Positions 42,806 through 52,168 of a stretch of DNA of 64,000 bases are shown here, one piece after another. Location of the stretch: the NCBI RefSeq assembly GCF_036077095.1, contig NZ_CP107960.1:4154001-4218000 (forward strand), in the 5' to 3' direction. The position numbers were made by a program, and so were the translations under genes. Origin of the DNA: Streptomyces sp. NBC_00376. GTDB taxonomy: Bacteria; Actinomycetota; Actinomycetes; Streptomycetales; Streptomycetaceae. The number at the start of each line of letters is the position of its first letter. Positions within the stretch are counted from its first letter, which is position 1. The notes below the pieces were generated by a model that saw nothing but the letters and a program-made list of their open reading frames with translations, did not search any database and was not told the DNA's origin.

Positions 42806-42878
42806 GCGGACGTGGCTCAGTTGGTAGAGCATCACCTTGCCAAGGTGAGGGTCGCGAGTTCGAATCTCGTCGTCCGCT
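42806..42878 (+). tRNA. tRNA-Gly (GCC), copy 1
   Basis: A 73-nt canonical cloverleaf: acceptor GCGGACG/CGTCCGC, anticodon GCC in loop TTGCCAA, D loop with GG, T loop TTCGAAT. Confidence 0.96.
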
Positions 42879-42890
42879 CTTGATCGAATT

Positions 42891-42922
42891 GAAGGCCCTG
42901 GTCGATATCGACCAGGGCCTTC
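42891..42922 (+). terminator. Terminator of the tRNA-Gly pair
   Basis: A nearly uninterrupted 32-nt palindrome (GAAGGCCCTGGTC and its complement around a GATATC centre) 12 nt past the tRNA. Confidence 0.75.
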
Positions 42923-43010
42923 GTCGTGTCTGCCCTCACATGACGTTTGTCATGAGCAGTGATGACAGCTCGCACTGATCCCGTCGCCGGTCCCGCGGAA
43001 ATCTGTAGTC

Positions 43011-44057
43011 ATGACCAGCGACGACATCCCAGGCAACCGCGCGGACCGGACTGTGGCACCCACCGCATCCTCATCCGCTTCCGTCTCCGCTTCCGTCTCT
43101 GCATTCGCATCCGCTTCCGCGTCCGCCGCGACCGCCTCCGGTGCGGTGATCGAGGCGGCCGGTGTGCGGCGGCGTTATGCGGGCGGCTTCGAGGCCGTGG
43201 CCGGTGTCTCCTTCTCGGTGGCTCGCGGCGAGCTCTTCGCCCTGCTCGGTACGAACGGCGCCGGGAAGACCTCCACCGTCGAGCTGCTGGAGGGCCTGGC
43301 CGCGCCCGACGCCGGCACGGTCCGGGTGCTCGGACACGACCCGTTCCGCGAGCGCGCCGCCGTCCGGCCGCGGATCGGGGTGATGCTCCAGGAAGGCGGC
43401 TTCCCGTCCGAGCTGACGGTCACCGAGACGGTACGGATGTGGGCGGGGTGCACCAGCGGCGCGCGTCCGACCGGTGAGGCGCTGGAGCTGGTCGGGCTCG
43501 GCCACCGGGCGCGGGTGCGGGTCAAGCAGCTCTCCGGCGGCGAGCGGCGCCGTCTCGACCTGGCGCTGGCCCTGCTGGGCCGGCCCGAGGTGCTGTTCCT
43601 GGACGAGCCGACCACCGGGCTCGACGCCGAAGGGCGGCGGGACACCTGGGAGTTGGTGCGCGAGCTGCGGGACGGCGGCACCACCGTCCTGCTCACCACG
43701 CATTACCTGGAAGAGGCCGAGACGCTCGCCGACCGGCTGGCGATCATGCACCGGGGACGGATAGTGACGGCGGGCACCACCGCCGAGGTGACGGCCGCCC
43801 GCCCCGCCCGCATCCGGTTCGAGCTGCCGGAGGGCGTGCCGGCGGCCCGGCTTCCGCTGGGGCTGCGGGCCGCCGCCGAGGGCCACCGGATCGAGATCCG
43901 TACCCACCGTTTGCAGGAGTCCCTGGACGAACTGCTGACCTGGGCAAGGGAGTCGGACGTCCGGCTGCTCGGCCTCGATGCCCGCTCGGCCTCGCTCGAA
44001 GAGGCGTTCCTCGACATCGCGCAGAGCGCGTCGGAATCCGAAAAGGTGGCTGCCTGA
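43011..44057 (+). CDS. ABC transporter ATP-binding protein
   Basis: A 348-residue nucleotide-binding subunit of a two-gene drug- or lipid-exporter type ABC system. Walker A GTNGAGKTS at 80-88, signature LSGGE at 174-178, Walker B VLFLDEP with E199, and the H-loop TTHYLEE are intact. The first 45 residues are an unusual Ser/Ala/Val low-complexity stretch absent from typical members. Its stop overlaps the permease start (TGATG). Confidence 0.94.
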   Translation: MTSDDIPGNRADRTVAPTASSSASVSASVSAFASASASAATASGAVIEAAGVRRRYAGGFEAVAGVSFSVARGELFALLGTNGAGKTSTVELLEGLAAPDAGTVRVLGHDPFRERAAVRPRIGVMLQEGGFPSELTVTETVRMWAGCTSGARPTGEALELVGLGHRARVRVKQLSGGERRRLDLALALLGRPEVLFLDEPTTGLDAEGRRDTWELVRELRDGGTTVLLTTHYLEEAETLADRLAIMHRGRIVTAGTTAEVTAARPARIRFELPEGVPAARLPLGLRAAAEGHRIEIRTHRLQESLDELLTWARESDVRLLGLDARSASLEEAFLDIAQSASESEKVAA

Positions 44058-44908
44058 TGACGACCACGACGACCGGCACGACGACTGGTACGACCAGCAC
44101 GACCGGTGCGACGACCGGCACGACAGGAACGAGCGCGGCGGCCGGCACGACGCTCCGGGGCCGGCTGACCGCTCTCGGGCGCGCCGAGGTCGCCCTGCTC
44201 GCCCGCAACCGGACGGCGGTGTTCGTCTCGCTGCTGATGCCCGCCGCCATGGTCCTTGCGATGAAGTCGACGCTGAAGTCGTCCGTTCTCGACGGGACCG
44301 GCCTGTCCGTCGCCGCGGCTGCGCTCAGCGGCGGCATCGGCATCGTGCTGATCCAGGCCGTCTACATGAACCTGGTCTCGTCCTATGTGGCGCGGCGCGA
44401 GGACCTCGTCCTGAAGCGGCTGCGTACCGGCGAGGTCACCGACCGGGAGATCCTCATCGGGACCGCCCTGCCGTCGGTCGCGCTGGCCCTGGCCCAGACC
44501 GTGGTGATCGTGGTGGCGGGGACGGCCTTCTTCGGCCTCGCCGCGCCGCAGCGGCCCGAACTGCTCCTGGCAGGCCTGCTGCTGGGCGTGGTGCTGCTGG
44601 CGGCACTGGCCGCGGCCACCTCCGCGGTGACCCGCACCGTGCAGACCTCGCAGCTCACCACCCTCCCGCTGTTCTTCATCTCGATGATGGGCTCGGGGCT
44701 CTTCGTGCCGCTGGAGATCATGCCCGGCCCGATGGCGTCCGTGTGCGAACTGCTGCCGGTCACCGGGGTGATGACGCTCGTGCGGACGGGCTGGCTGGGC
44801 GGGACCGGCGGCTCCGACCTGCTCGTGGCCGCTGTGACCGGGCTGGCCTGGACCGGGTTCGCCGTGTTTGCTGTGCAGCGGTGGTTCCGGTGGGATCCGC
44901 GACGCTGA
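44057..44908 (+). CDS. ABC transporter permease (ABC-2 type)
   Basis: A 283-residue, six-helix ABC-2 membrane subunit partnering the preceding ATPase. It shows the ABC-2 features VARREDLVLKRLRTGEV and MGSGLFVPLEIMPGPM. The N-terminus has about 25 Thr/Gly-rich residues of low complexity. Followed 13 nt later by the sensor kinase, implying a four-gene operon. Confidence 0.92.
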   Translation: MTTTTTGTTTGTTSTTGATTGTTGTSAAAGTTLRGRLTALGRAEVALLARNRTAVFVSLLMPAAMVLAMKSTLKSSVLDGTGLSVAAAALSGGIGIVLIQAVYMNLVSSYVARREDLVLKRLRTGEVTDREILIGTALPSVALALAQTVVIVVAGTAFFGLAAPQRPELLLAGLLLGVVLLAALAAATSAVTRTVQTSQLTTLPLFFISMMGSGLFVPLEIMPGPMASVCELLPVTGVMTLVRTGWLGGTGGSDLLVAAVTGLAWTGFAVFAVQRWFRWDPRR

Positions 44909-44921
44909 GGGGGGACGTGCC

Positions 44922-46322
44922 GTGTCGGTGCTCGTGCGGGGATGGCGCCGCAGGTGGCAGAAGCGCAGCAAGCTGGAGCGGATCGACCTCTACTCACGGG
45001 TGACCCTCTCGGTGATGCCCTGGCTCTTCACCCTTGCGTGGCAGCTGCCCCCCTTCGGGTCGGACATCCGCCATGCGCCGCTGCCGATCGCCCTGGGCGT
45101 GGCACTGCTGCTCGTGAGCCTGGTGCAGTGCCTGCTGAGCAACCGCAACGTCCAGCTGTCGTTCGCGCACTATCTCGGCACCGCCGTCTTTCCCCGGCGC
45201 CGGCAGCTGCCGCCCCTGGTACTGCTGATGGTGAGCCTGGGACTGCTGGCGACGATGGCAAGGGTGGACGGGATCGACGATGCCGGGCTGCTCATCATGA
45301 TCTCGAACGCGCCGGTGGCGTTCGCGATAACGCAGACCCTGCTGGTGCCGGTCCGCACCTTCCTGATCCAGTCGCTCGCCGTCACCGCACTGGGCGTCGG
45401 CGTCCTCGCCGCGGTCGGGGTGCGGGGCGGGACACTGGCCGGGGTGGTGCCGGCCTCGCTCTTCGGCTGCGTGCTCGTCCTGATCTCCGTACGGCCCAGC
45501 GCCTGGAGCCTGAGTGTGATGTGGCAGGCCGAGGAAGCCCGGGATCTTCAGGCCCGGCTCGCGGTCGCCGAGGAGCGGCTGCGGTTCGGGCGGGACCTGC
45601 ACGACGTACTGGGCCGCAATCTCGCCGTGATCGCGCTGAAGAGCGAGCTGGCCGTGGAGCTGGCCCAGCGCGGCAGGCCGGAGGCGGTGGACCAGATGGT
45701 CGAGGTGCAGCGGATAGCCCGCACCTCGCAGCAGGAGGTGCGCGATGTCGTACGGGGCTACCGGGAGGCCGATCTGAGTACGGAACTGGCCGGCGCCCAA
45801 GGGGTGCTGAGTGCGGCCGGGATCGGGTGCGAGGTGACGGGCGACGCCGGCGACCGGCTGCCCGCACCCGTGCAGTCGGCGCTCGGCTGGGTCGTGCGGG
45901 AGGCGGCGACCAATGTGCTGCGGCACGGCGATCCGCGCCACTGCACGATCCGGCTCAGAGCCTCGGCGGACGCGGTCGTGCTGCTGGTGGAGAACGACGG
46001 GGCGGCGGTGGCCGACGCGGGGCAGGGCGGGAGCTCCGTGGCGGGCGACGGCTCCGGACCGGGCGGTTCCGGGCTCGCGGGACTGCGGGAGCGGTTGCGG
46101 GTGGTCGACGGTTCGCTGGACGCGGGCCCGGCGGGGAACGGCCTGTTCCGGCTCACGGCTACGATCCCGCTCGGTCCGGCGGCATCTCCGCTCGGCCCGG
46201 GGGCGGTGTCTCCGCTCGGCGCGGAGGCCGCTCAGCTCGGCCCGGGGACGGCGTCTTCGGCCCGCCTCGACAAGCCGCCTGCCGCCCGGGAGGCACCCGC
46301 CCTTCAGGAGGAACGACGATGA
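44922..46322 (+). CDS. Two-component sensor histidine kinase (NarL/LiaS-type)
   Basis: A 466-residue membrane kinase. Five or six helices span residues about 30-190, then a HisKA_3 dimerisation domain with phospho-acceptor H227 (RFGRDLHDVLGRN) and a HATPase domain (REAATNVLRHG, GSGLAGLRERL). A C-terminal low-complexity tail with repeated LGP units follows. The GTG start (VSVLVRGWRRR) has a GAGGGGGG site. Probably senses envelope stress or a drug and controls the upstream exporter. Confidence 0.93.
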   Translation: MSVLVRGWRRRWQKRSKLERIDLYSRVTLSVMPWLFTLAWQLPPFGSDIRHAPLPIALGVALLLVSLVQCLLSNRNVQLSFAHYLGTAVFPRRRQLPPLVLLMVSLGLLATMARVDGIDDAGLLIMISNAPVAFAITQTLLVPVRTFLIQSLAVTALGVGVLAAVGVRGGTLAGVVPASLFGCVLVLISVRPSAWSLSVMWQAEEARDLQARLAVAEERLRFGRDLHDVLGRNLAVIALKSELAVELAQRGRPEAVDQMVEVQRIARTSQQEVRDVVRGYREADLSTELAGAQGVLSAAGIGCEVTGDAGDRLPAPVQSALGWVVREAATNVLRHGDPRHCTIRLRASADAVVLLVENDGAAVADAGQGGSSVAGDGSGPGGSGLAGLRERLRVVDGSLDAGPAGNGLFRLTATIPLGPAASPLGPGAVSPLGAEAAQLGPGTASSARLDKPPAAREAPALQEERR

Positions 46323-46930
46323 CGACCGTACGGGTGCTGCTCGCCGACGACGAGCACCTGATCCGGGGCGCACTGGCCGCGCTGCTGGCTCTGGAGGACG
46401 ACCTCGTGGTGGTCGCGGAGGCCGCGACCGGCCCGGAGGCGCTGGCCATGGCTCGGGCCCACCGGCCCGATGTGGCGGTCCTCGATCTGGAGATGCCGGG
46501 CGCCGACGGTGTGAGTGTCGCCACATCTCTGCGGGCCGAACTGCCCGGCTGCCGGACGATGATCGTGACCAGTCACGGCCTGCCCGGACACCTCAAGCGG
46601 GCGCTCGCGGCGGGCGTGCGGGCCTTCGTGCCGAAGACCGTCAGCGCCCGGCAGCTGGCCGGGATCATCCGCACCGTGCATGCCGGAAACCGTTACGTGG
46701 ACCCGGAGTTGGCGGCCGACGCGATCTCCGCCGGGGACTCTCCGCTGACCGCGCGGGAGACCGAGGTACTGGAGCTGGCGGCCGACGGGGCGCCCGTCGC
46801 GGAGATCGCGGAGCGGGCTTCGCTGTCGCAGGGAACCGTACGGAATTACCTCTCCGCGGCCGCCTCGAAGCTCGGAGCGGAGAATCGCCATGCCGCGGTG
46901 CGTCTCGCACGGCAGCGCGGATGGGTATAG
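46319..46930 (+). CDS. NarL/FixJ-family response regulator
   Basis: A 203-residue DNA-binding regulator: receiver domain with acidic pair D10-D11 and phospho-acceptor D56 (AVLDLEMPG), switch Lys in FVPKTVS, and a C-terminal LuxR-type HTH (LTARETEVLELAADGAPVAE). Its ATG overlaps the kinase stop by 4 nt. The long same-frame region upstream is a shadow of the kinase gene. Confidence 0.95.
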   Translation: MTTVRVLLADDEHLIRGALAALLALEDDLVVVAEAATGPEALAMARAHRPDVAVLDLEMPGADGVSVATSLRAELPGCRTMIVTSHGLPGHLKRALAAGVRAFVPKTVSARQLAGIIRTVHAGNRYVDPELAADAISAGDSPLTARETEVLELAADGAPVAEIAERASLSQGTVRNYLSAAASKLGAENRHAAVRLARQRGWV

Positions 46931-46952
46931 TGGTTCTCGCGCTTCGGCGCTT

Positions 46953-47025
46953 GCGGACGTAGCTCAGTTGGTAGAGCGCAACCTTGCCAAGGTTGAGGTC
47001 GCCAGTTCGAACCTGGTCGTCCGCT
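46953..47025 (+). tRNA. tRNA-Gly (GCC), copy 2
   Basis: A 73-nt canonical cloverleaf, anticodon GCC, acceptor GCGGACG/CGTCCGC. Differs from copy 1 in the anticodon and T stems. Confidence 0.96.
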
Positions 47026-47036
47026 CGGTTCAGCAA

Positions 47037-47066
47037 GAAGCCCCCGGCCTTCCGGCCGGGGGCTTC
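47037..47066. terminator. Hairpin between tRNA-Gly and purC
   Basis: Perfect 13-bp stem (47037-47049 with 47054-47066), TTCC loop, usable in both directions because purC converges. Confidence 0.78.
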
Positions 47067-47086
47067 TTCGTGTTCGTCGGGCAGTC

Positions 47087-48001
47087 CTACTGCCAGGGCG
47101 TACCGGTGAGGAGTTCGTACGCCTCCAGGTACTTCGCCCGGGTCGCGTCCACGATCTCCGGGGGCAGCGCCGGCGGCGGCTGCTCGCTCCTGCGGTCCCA
47201 GCCGGAGGCCGGCGAGGTCAGCCAGTCGCGTACGAACTGCTTGTCGTAGCTGGGCTGGGCCCGGCCCGGCTGCCAGGTGGCCGCGGGCCAGAAGCGCGAG
47301 GAGTCCGGGGTCAGCACCTCGTCCGCGATGATCAGCTCCTCGCCGCCGTCGGCGGTGGGCGCGAAACCGAACTCGAACTTCGTGTCGGCGAGGATGATGC
47401 CGCGCTCGCGCGCAATGTCGCGTGCCCTGCCGTAGACGTCCAGCGTGGCGCTGCGCAGCCGGTCGGCGGTCTCCTCGCCGATCTGGCGGGCCACTTCCTC
47501 GAAGCTCACGTTCTCGTCGTGGTCACCGACGGCCGCCTTGGTGGCGGGGGTGAAGATCGGTGCCGGGAGCTCTGAGCCGTCGACGAGTCCCTCGGGCAGC
47601 GCGAGACCGCAGACCGTGCGGGACTCGTTGTACTCGACGAGGCCGGAGCCGGTGAGATAGCCGCGGGCGACGCACTCGACCGGGACCATCCGCAGCGACT
47701 TGCAGATCAGGGTGCGACCGGCCCAGTCCGCGGGCGCCCCGGCGGGGAGCTCCGTGGACAGGACGTGGTTCGGTACGAGATCGGCGAGCTGATCGAACCA
47801 CCAGAGCGAGAGCCGGGTGAGCACTCGGCCCTTGTCCGGGATGTCGGTCGGCAGGACCCAGTCGTACGCGGACATGCGGTCGCTGGCGACCATGACGAGG
47901 TCGCCCGCCTCGTTCCGGTACAGGTCGCGCACCTTGCCGGTGTGCAGGTGGGTGAGGCCCGGGACCTGCACCGGCTCGGGCTTTTCTACAAATCCGGACA
48001 C
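47087..48001 (-). CDS. purC: SAICAR synthase
   Basis: Phosphoribosylaminoimidazole-succinocarboxamide synthase: CAIR plus aspartate plus ATP to SAICAR. 304 residues. HTGKVRDLYR, VASDRMSAYDW and ADTKFEFGFA are the family signatures. GTG start (VSGFVEKPEP). Monocistronic, apart from the other pur units. Confidence 0.96.
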   Translation of the reverse strand: MSGFVEKPEPVQVPGLTHLHTGKVRDLYRNEAGDLVMVASDRMSAYDWVLPTDIPDKGRVLTRLSLWWFDQLADLVPNHVLSTELPAGAPADWAGRTLICKSLRMVPVECVARGYLTGSGLVEYNESRTVCGLALPEGLVDGSELPAPIFTPATKAAVGDHDENVSFEEVARQIGEETADRLRSATLDVYGRARDIARERGIILADTKFEFGFAPTADGGEELIIADEVLTPDSSRFWPAATWQPGRAQPSYDKQFVRDWLTSPASGWDRRSEQPPPALPPEIVDATRAKYLEAYELLTGTPWQ

Positions 48002-48127
48002 GCTGCCTCCGCGTAGGTTGATCCAGGAGTCGTTCCGATTCTCCCGTATCGGGGTGCGGTGGGATGGGGCGGGGGCGTCCGTGGCGCCGACTTCCGTGGC
48101 CCCGGCCCGCGTTGTGGCGAGCCGGGT

Positions 48128-49588
48128 TCAGTCGCGCTTGCAGATGCGGTCGAGGAGGTTGGCGGTGGCCCGCTGGATGCGGGCGTCCACATGGCCGGGG
48201 CGGTCCAGCGCCGGGGACCAGGCGAAGGTGCCCGAGGCGAACACGATCGCCCCGGACGGGGCGCGGTACACGGACGTCTCCTGGTGGCGTTTGACGCCTT
48301 CGCTGTCCAGGTACGGGGAGTGGGCGAGCAGGATGCGGTTCTCGTGTTCGGGGAGCGCGGTGCGCGGGAAATAGCGGTCGGCCTCGCCGGCGACCATGCC
48401 GTCGAGCTCGTCGCCCTCGCCCGCGCCCGTCGCCTCCCAGAGCCAGTGCTCGGCGTTCCGTACGACCAGGGGGTGCGGATCGGGTACCCGGCCCGCGTAC
48501 TGGATCCCGAGGAGCTGCTGCTCGGGGCGGTCGATCTCGCGCCACAGGGCGGGTTTCCCGGGGCCGCGGCGCTTGCGGCAGGTGAGCAGGCGGTCCGGGA
48601 CGCCGGAAGGCGACGGGGAGAGGCTGACCTGCCAGTACATGGTGTTGGCGGAGAGGAACACCAGCGAGGTGCCGCCGTCGCGGGCGCTTTCGACCGTACG
48701 GCGCATGGGCACCGACCAGTACTCGTCGTGGCCGGGGAAGACCAGGCCCCGGTAGCGGGCCGGATCGACGCGGCCCGCGTGCAGATCCCGGGTGTCGGCG
48801 TACGCGAGGTCGTAGCCGTACCGCTCGGCCCAGCGGATGAAGTCGTAGGCATGACCGACGTGGAGCGGCAGGCCGGCGCCCGCGTAGGGGCGGTCGAAGG
48901 AGACGGTGACCGCGGCGTCCTCCTCGCCCAGGAGACGGCCCTGCTCGTCCCAGGCGTGGTAGAGGCTGGCGCCGGTGCGGCCGTCCTCCGGATAGAGGTT
49001 GTACGCCTGCCAGGTGATGTCCGGCAGGACCAGCAGCAGATCGGCCGGCTGGTCGTCGCGGACCGTGAACGGGATGTGGGAGCGGTATCCGTCCACGGTG
49101 GTGAGCACGGCGACGTACGCGCCGATCGACCAGTACGTGGGGATCTGGAGCCGCCAGGACTGCCACCAGTGGTGGCAGGAGACCGTGCGGTCGGCGGTGA
49201 GCGGCGCGGGCTGGACGATGCCGGAGAGCCGGGGGCTCGTGGTGATCTGGGCGGCGCCGTCGCCGCCGTAGTGACCGATGCGGTAGATGTCCACGGAGAA
49301 CTGCTGGGGCGGGTCCACGGTGATGTGGAAGTCGATCGCCTCGCCGGGGGCCGCGGCACCCGTGGAGATGAAGCCCTTGATCTGACGGTGCACGTCGTCG
49401 GCCGTGCGCGTGCCGCCGTCGGGCGAGCGGGCCAGGGCGGGGTCGGCGTACCAGGGGACGACGTGCCCGGTGTCGTCGAAGTAGTTCTCGCTGCCGCGCA
49501 GCCAGGGCAGGGGGCCCTGGCCGAAGGGGTCGGAGACGGCATGCGCGAGGGCACCCGACTCCCATCGTCGAATCTGCTCCGTCCCCAT
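48128..49588 (-). CDS. N,N-dimethylformamidase beta-subunit-like protein
   Basis: A 486-residue protein resembling the large (beta) subunit of N,N-dimethylformamidase, as found across actinobacteria without the small subunit. The N-terminal part is beta-rich and Ig/lectin-like (IDFHITVDPPQQFSVDIYRIG), then a class I GAT-like fold (RGLVFPGHDEYWSVPMR, FLSANTMYWQV). The start ATG (MGTEQIRRWE) has a GGAGGG site. There is no signal peptide. Catalysis on DMF is not implied; most relatives are uncharacterised. Confidence 0.78.
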   Translation of the reverse strand: MGTEQIRRWESGALAHAVSDPFGQGPLPWLRGSENYFDDTGHVVPWYADPALARSPDGGTRTADDVHRQIKGFISTGAAAPGEAIDFHITVDPPQQFSVDIYRIGHYGGDGAAQITTSPRLSGIVQPAPLTADRTVSCHHWWQSWRLQIPTYWSIGAYVAVLTTVDGYRSHIPFTVRDDQPADLLLVLPDITWQAYNLYPEDGRTGASLYHAWDEQGRLLGEEDAAVTVSFDRPYAGAGLPLHVGHAYDFIRWAERYGYDLAYADTRDLHAGRVDPARYRGLVFPGHDEYWSVPMRRTVESARDGGTSLVFLSANTMYWQVSLSPSPSGVPDRLLTCRKRRGPGKPALWREIDRPEQQLLGIQYAGRVPDPHPLVVRNAEHWLWEATGAGEGDELDGMVAGEADRYFPRTALPEHENRILLAHSPYLDSEGVKRHQETSVYRAPSGAIVFASGTFAWSPALDRPGHVDARIQRATANLLDRICKRD

Positions 49589-49847
49589 ACCGTTTCCCTC
49601 CCTCAAGTCCCCCGAGACAACAGTGGATGGTCGGTGGCCGACGGGCGGTCTCCGGCGGTCGATCGCCCGTGGTCATGCGTCATCAGTGCGCCAACAGCGA
49701 TGCGCCGACCGTCAGCGTCGATCCCCAGCACATCACATAACGCACGCACTCCGTCACCGTTCGTCGCGAATTGACGTGAACGGAACGTTCTATTCCGGAC
49801 GTTGGGGTGTCTGTGGTGCTTGTGGTGTGACAGCCGGGGCCTGTGGT

Positions 49848-51851
49848 TCAGACGAGGCGGACGGGCTTGTCGGTGCGTACACCGATGGAAGCGAGCCAGG
49901 ACCGCAGCGGTTCCGCGTCCCCGTCCTCGACCAGGCTCAGGACCGGACTGCCCAGGTCCGCCCGGCGCTCGCCGTCGATCAGCAGTGCGGGGCCGTCGAG
50001 CCAGTCGAGACCGGGCGCCGCGCCCGCCGTGTCCACCGCGGCGCAGCAGACCATGGCCGCGACGTGGTCGGCGAGCAGCTCCGTACCCGTGCGGGGCGGC
50101 TGGAGCGGGAAGAGCGGGAGGGGGTCGGGGCCCCAGAGGTCCAGGGCGTCCCCGTCGGGACCGGCGGCGGCCGGGGCGCCTGCCCGGCCGGAGGCGGCAG
50201 CGGCCCGGTGCCGCTGGGCCGCTGCCTCCTCACGGGCCACCGCGGCGCTGATCCCCGCGGCAAGCTCCTCGCCGCTTCCGGCCCGGCCTGCCAGATGCTC
50301 GACGACGCGGGCCAGCGTGGGCATCCCGGCGTCGATGGAGCAGGTGACGGGGCGGGAGGGGTCGTCGGGGGCGGCGGGGGTGCCGGGGGTGTTGGTGGAG
50401 GGGTGACGGTCGTCACGCGGGGCGTTGGAGCCATGGAAGCTGCCGGGGCCGTCGGGTCGGCCGGGGAGCTCGGGGGTGCCAGGGCGCTCAGGGGTGCCAG
50501 GGCGCTCGGGGGTGGGACCTGTCGTGGGCGCGGTGGGTGCGCCGGGCGGGGTGGGGGTGTCGGCCGGGGTGGGAGTGTCGGCCGGGGTAGGTGCGCCGGG
50601 CGGGGTAGGTGCGCCGGGCGGGGTGGGTGCGGAAGTCATCGCGTCGAGGACGCGGTGCAGGCGGGCGGCCTCTGTACGCCACTTACGGTCGACGACCTCT
50701 TCCGGGTACTGCTGCCAGTCGACCGGCGACCAGTCCGGCCCCGTACAGGCCGGACCGCCGTGGAACAGGCGGGCCGCCAGCAGCGATGCCGCCTCGTCGG
50801 CCGCGCCCGGCTCCTCTAGAAGGTCGCAGGCGGGGCGCTCGCCGAGCCGTGAGGCGAATCCGTCGGCAAGCCGGTCGCGCCGGGACAGCTCGGTGAGGGC
50901 GGACACCACGCCCGCGTCCAGCCGGGACGGCCAGCGGCCCATCCGCCAGGCGGGCAGGGCGACCCGGGTGAGCAGCCGGTCCCAGCCCGCGTAGGCGAGG
51001 CCGACCTGCTCCTGGGCGACGATCCGCAGACCGTAATCCACACCCTGTGCACGGACCGACGCCGCGACGGCGACGCTCCGCTCCATCTCGGCGGCGTGGT
51101 CTCGGCAGCTGCGCAGCAGCAGCCTGGCGATCCGGCCGACGAAGGCGCGGGGCACTCTGCGCAGCCCGGCCAGCGGACCCGGCACGGGCGCGGCCGCGTC
51201 GGCGACCGCGCCGTCGAGTCCCCGTAGGAAACGGCGGGCGGCGGCTATGTCGGGATGCGCGGACGGGCCGGTGCCCGCGACGACCGGGGCGAGCACCGCC
51301 CGTAGCTCGGCGACCCGCATCCACCACAGGAACGGCGAACCGATGACCAGCACCGGAGCCGCCTGGACCCGGCGTCGGGACCGGGCCGCGGAATGCGCGG
51401 CCGGATCGGGGCCGGTGCCCGCCAGAAGCTGCGCCGAGGGGTGGGTGCGGTCCTCCAGCCAGCTGTCGCAGTCGGGCGTCAGGGCTATCGCCGAGGGCGC
51501 GGGAACCCCGAGCCGGTCGGCCAGGTCCCTGACCAGGCGGTAGAGATCGGGGGCGGCCTTCTCCGGGAGCGGGACGGTCGGGCTGACCGCCGGCCTCGCC
51601 CGTACGATCGCGACCGCGACCGCTGCGGCGATGAGCAGCACGGCGACCGCGAAGGCCGTCACGGCCCAGCGCGCCGTGTCCCAGCCGCTGCCCACGGCGA
51701 GGCCCTGGGCACCCGCCACGAGCAGCACGACGGCCACCGCCGCCGGCAGGATCGCCACGGCTGCTGCCCTGCCGCGGATGCGCAGCACGGCGTGAGCTCG
51801 GGCACGCGCACTCAGCGCACCCAGCTCCTCACTTGTACCGGTACCGGACAC
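49848..51851 (-). CDS. Membrane protein with a degenerate M48-peptidase-like domain
   Basis: A 667-residue protein with two N-terminal membrane helices (about 29-50 and 62-83). What follows is laid out like an M48/HtpX peptidase (LYRLVRDLADRLGVPAPSAI, then VIGSPFLWWMRVAELRAVLA), but where HExxH should follow the EL segment it reads APVVAGTG. The expected later E/D ligand segment is HAAEMERSV. The zinc site therefore appears lost. The middle holds Pro-Gly-Ala-Thr tandem repeats. The C-terminal third has no known domain. GTG start. Function unknown; the M48 relation is inferred. Confidence 0.7.
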   Translation of the reverse strand: MSGTGTSEELGALSARARAHAVLRIRGRAAAVAILPAAVAVVLLVAGAQGLAVGSGWDTARWAVTAFAVAVLLIAAAVAVAIVRARPAVSPTVPLPEKAAPDLYRLVRDLADRLGVPAPSAIALTPDCDSWLEDRTHPSAQLLAGTGPDPAAHSAARSRRRVQAAPVLVIGSPFLWWMRVAELRAVLAPVVAGTGPSAHPDIAAARRFLRGLDGAVADAAAPVPGPLAGLRRVPRAFVGRIARLLLRSCRDHAAEMERSVAVAASVRAQGVDYGLRIVAQEQVGLAYAGWDRLLTRVALPAWRMGRWPSRLDAGVVSALTELSRRDRLADGFASRLGERPACDLLEEPGAADEAASLLAARLFHGGPACTGPDWSPVDWQQYPEEVVDRKWRTEAARLHRVLDAMTSAPTPPGAPTPPGAPTPADTPTPADTPTPPGAPTAPTTGPTPERPGTPERPGTPELPGRPDGPGSFHGSNAPRDDRHPSTNTPGTPAAPDDPSRPVTCSIDAGMPTLARVVEHLAGRAGSGEELAAGISAAVAREEAAAQRHRAAAASGRAGAPAAAGPDGDALDLWGPDPLPLFPLQPPRTGTELLADHVAAMVCCAAVDTAGAAPGLDWLDGPALLIDGERRADLGSPVLSLVEDGDAEPLRSWLASIGVRTDKPVRLV
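50473..50631 (-). repeat. 18-bp tandem repeats coding Pro-rich hexapeptides
   Basis: Two repeat families inside the preceding gene: an 18-bp unit encoding PPGAPT/PADTPT (about 50536-50631) and another encoding ERPGTP/ELPGRP (about 50473-50510). Copies are nearly identical, so length variation between strains is likely. Confidence 0.8.
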
Positions 51852-52143
51852 GTCCGGACGTCACCCCCTCTGCCCCCGCGGCGGTGTTGTTCACTCCCCC
51901 ACTGTGGCACCCGTCACTGACATCGCAATGCCAGTGGGCCAAGTGCCGGAATGCTTGCGCCGCACCCTAGTTGGGGCCTCGGCGGGCGTCATCCGGATGG
52001 CGCAGCCGTCACTCGATGGAATGGCTTTGGGTAAAGGTGCTGACGCGCCGCTGTCCATGGGGCAGCGGCGCGTCGGTGCTTGTCAGCGCGTCGCAGGCAC
52101 GTCGGTGCGTGCGACGCGGAGAGGCGTACGGTCGGCTCCCGGT
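51852..52143. other. Intergenic region between purD and the M48-like gene
   Basis: No credible gene. It contains a 12-bp inverted repeat (about 52041-52073, arms GACGCGCCGCTG and its complement) that may be an additional terminator or regulatory hairpin, and the presumed promoter of the M48-like gene. Confidence 0.4.
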
Positions 52144-52163
52144 CCCTCCGGAGCACCGGAGGG
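52144..52163 (-). terminator. Terminator-like hairpin after purD
   Basis: Perfect 8-bp stem CCCTCCGG/CCGGAGGG with a 4-nt loop, just past the purD stop. No T run. Confidence 0.5.
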
Positions 52164-52168
52164 CGGGC

